Shown: piece after piece, positions 63,196-64,000 of the stretch | Layout of the letters: the number at the start of each line of letters is the position of its first letter | Numbering within the stretch: position 1 is the stretch's first letter | Assembly: GCF_000378345.1 (NCBI RefSeq) | Contig: NZ_KB899549.1 | Location: 1 to 64,000, forward strand | From: Hirschia maritima DSM 19733 | GTDB lineage: Bacteria > Pseudomonadota > Alphaproteobacteria > Caulobacterales > Hyphomonadaceae | Direction: 5' to 3' | Length of the DNA stretch: 64,000 nt | Made by a program: the position numbers and the translations under genes | The notes under the pieces: generated by a model | The model's database searches: none | Seen by the model: only the letters and a program-made list of their open reading frames with translations | Told to the model about the DNA's origin: nothing

Positions 63196-63375
63196 ATGCG
63201 GAGACAAAGAATGTCTGGAAAAAAAGAAAAATCCATACTTCCGAAGCTGATTTTACTACTTTTGCTCGCAGGAATAGCTGTTGGCGGCAGTTTCTACTTC
63301 GCGAATCAAGCCGAAAAAAATGCCCCTGCAGTTGAAGAGATTCGTATGGAGGCCACCAATGTTAAAATCCGCTAA
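63196..63375 (+). CDS. Small single-pass membrane protein
   Basis: The protein has 59 residues from the ATG at 63196, with GGGAG seven bases upstream; an earlier GTG at 63178 is possible. A basic start (MRRQRMSGKKEKS) leads to one hydrophobic helix (about residues 15-34), then a short acidic tail rich in Glu, so it likely lies in the inner membrane with its C-terminus outside. No family recognised. It overlaps the next gene by 17 bases, and both diverge from aroK. Confidence 0.65.
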   Translation: MRRQRMSGKKEKSILPKLILLLLLAGIAVGGSFYFANQAEKNAPAVEEIRMEATNVKIR

Positions 63376-64000
63376 ACGTTTTTCAGCCTCAATAATCGCA
63401 CTCGCATGTGTTTCTGGTTTCCCCGCAAATGCCCAAATTGTTGCATCTGGATCTCTCACTGATCTAGATCCTTGGGGTATCGGATGGAAAAATGCACAAA
63501 CTGGCGGCCTCAAATCCAATATGTGGAAATCCACAAGCGCCGAGACAGTCAACGAATTGCTAGGTTCCATTGATGCCCATCAATTGACTCCCGTTCAGGC
63601 AAACCTCCTAAAAGCAGTTATCCTTTCTGGTGGGAAAGCTCCTTCAGGAGATATCTCCGACGCTACAAGTGAACGATTACGTCTTCTCAGAGAACTTGGC
63701 GAGAATGCTCACGCAACCAACCTGCTACAACGTTTTCCCTCTGAAACATGGTCAGAAGATCCACACAAATATGAAGCAGACTTGGACCTTGCCACGGGCG
63801 ACAATATCCGTGCTTGTTCAGCAGTTGAACTTGCACCGAGTGAAGATCCATTTTGGCAAACTCTAAGAGCCACATGTTTTGCTTTAGCTGGTAATGCAGC
63901 AGCGGCTAGTTTAGCAGCGGAAATGGCGGTCTCAACAGGTGAAGAAGACCCTTGGTTCTTCGATGCAGTCGGTGCGATTGCTGAACAAAATGCCGGAAAT
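63359..64000 (+). CDS. Secreted envelope protein, N-terminal part (runs off the window)
   Basis: An ATG at 63359 with GGAGG five to six bases upstream opens a frame that has no stop to the end of the window, 214 codons. It starts MLKSAKRFSASIIALACV and continues through a signal peptide ending near FPANAQ. The mature part has a Gly/Asp-rich start (ASGSLTDLDPWGIGW) and then Ala/Leu-rich helical segments with a repeat-like pattern (LLRELGENAHATNLLQRF, ATCFALAGNAAAASLAAE), suggesting a TPR-like solenoid. Periplasmic. Family not recognised. The overlap with the small membrane protein implies co-translation. Confidence 0.75.
   Translation, partial: MLKSAKRFSASIIALACVSGFPANAQIVASGSLTDLDPWGIGWKNAQTGGLKSNMWKSTSAETVNELLGSIDAHQLTPVQANLLKAVILSGGKAPSGDISDATSERLRLLRELGENAHATNLLQRFPSETWSEDPHKYEADLDLATGDNIRACSAVELAPSEDPFWQTLRATCFALAGNAAAASLAAEMAVSTGEEDPWFFDAVGAIAEQNAGN

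Noticed and set aside
63256-63570. Leftward 104-residue open frame
   Set aside because: It is antisense to the secreted-protein gene beginning at 63359, which has an SD, a signal peptide and an open frame to the window end.
1-64000. tRNA, rRNA, CRISPR arrays, insertion sequences, prophage or integration sites
   Set aside because: Reading both strands I found no cloverleaf, spaced repeat array, transposase, integrase or target duplication.

Overview
The window reads as chromosomal DNA of a free-living, probably marine alphaproteobacterium of the Caulobacterales/Hyphomonadales type. GC content is moderate to low, and a Hirschia-like member of Hyphomonadaceae is my best guess, as inference only. 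The supporting evidence is the set of alphaproteobacterial families (DUF4167, DUF1178, a BioC-like methyltransferase beside comF, cobS/cobT beside a J-domain protein and bolA), the Tad/Flp pilus genes, a CYP153 P450, GANTC sites near nrdB, and an ornithine decarboxylase preceded by a structured leader resembling the alphaproteobacterial speF RNA. I saw no tRNA, rRNA, insertion sequence, prophage or CRISPR array.

Layout. 1-2.0 kb: edge of a Flp/Tad pilus locus (truncated Flp pilin, a secreted CpaC-N-like protein, two TadE-type pseudopilins). 2.1-10.8 kb: pabBC, a tyrosine-phosphatase-like protein, CYP153, a SnoaL-like protein, a lipoprotein, amn and a PMT-type glycosyltransferase. 10.9-15.5 kb: class I ribonucleotide reductase nrdA and nrdB, separated by an unknown lipoprotein gene and preceded by NrdR-like boxes, GANTC sites and a DnaA box. 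15.6-17.5 kb: a DUF533 protein and a GT4 glycosyltransferase. 17.6-25.1 kb: polyamine genes (ornithine decarboxylase, carboxynorspermidine dehydrogenase, carboxynorspermidine decarboxylase), interrupted by an AraC regulator with an ABM-domain gene and by a four-gene His/Cys-rich metal-handling cassette (MerP-like and MerT-like proteins, no merA or merR). 25.2-30.2 kb: DUF4349 lipoprotein, VOC protein, DUF4167, prmC, MOSC protein, prfA. 30.3-34.9 kb: accessory block with a GGDEF-EAL protein, MAPEG protein, CE15 esterase and thioesterase. 34.9-42 kb: ispG, a RodZ-like protein, ptsP, lysC, ubiG. 42-52.7 kb: housekeeping genes including grxC, comF, a second orphan flp, mutT, argJ, a parvulin, secA and a DUF481 protein. 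52.7-60 kb: accA, a phytase-esterase-like lipoprotein, cobT, cobS, a J-domain protein, bolA and a LuxR solo. 60.1-64 kb: CorC-like protein, aroB, aroK and a divergent pair of envelope genes, the second running off the window.

How the parts connect. aroK/aroB feed chorismate to pabB/pabC for folate. ispG supplies isoprenoid precursors and ubiG makes ubiquinone. nrdA/nrdB appear to be controlled by NrdR and possibly by cell-cycle signals. The polyamine genes form an aspartate-semialdehyde-dependent spermidine route with several RNA-level control candidates: a leader with two competing pairings before the decarboxylase, a stable hairpin after it, and an inverted repeat reaching the nspC start codon. 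The best candidates for something undescribed are the MerTP-like cassette embedded in the polyamine region, the NrdR-box/terminator hybrid, and the cluster of translation-occluding inverted repeats between 17.6 and 23.9 kb.
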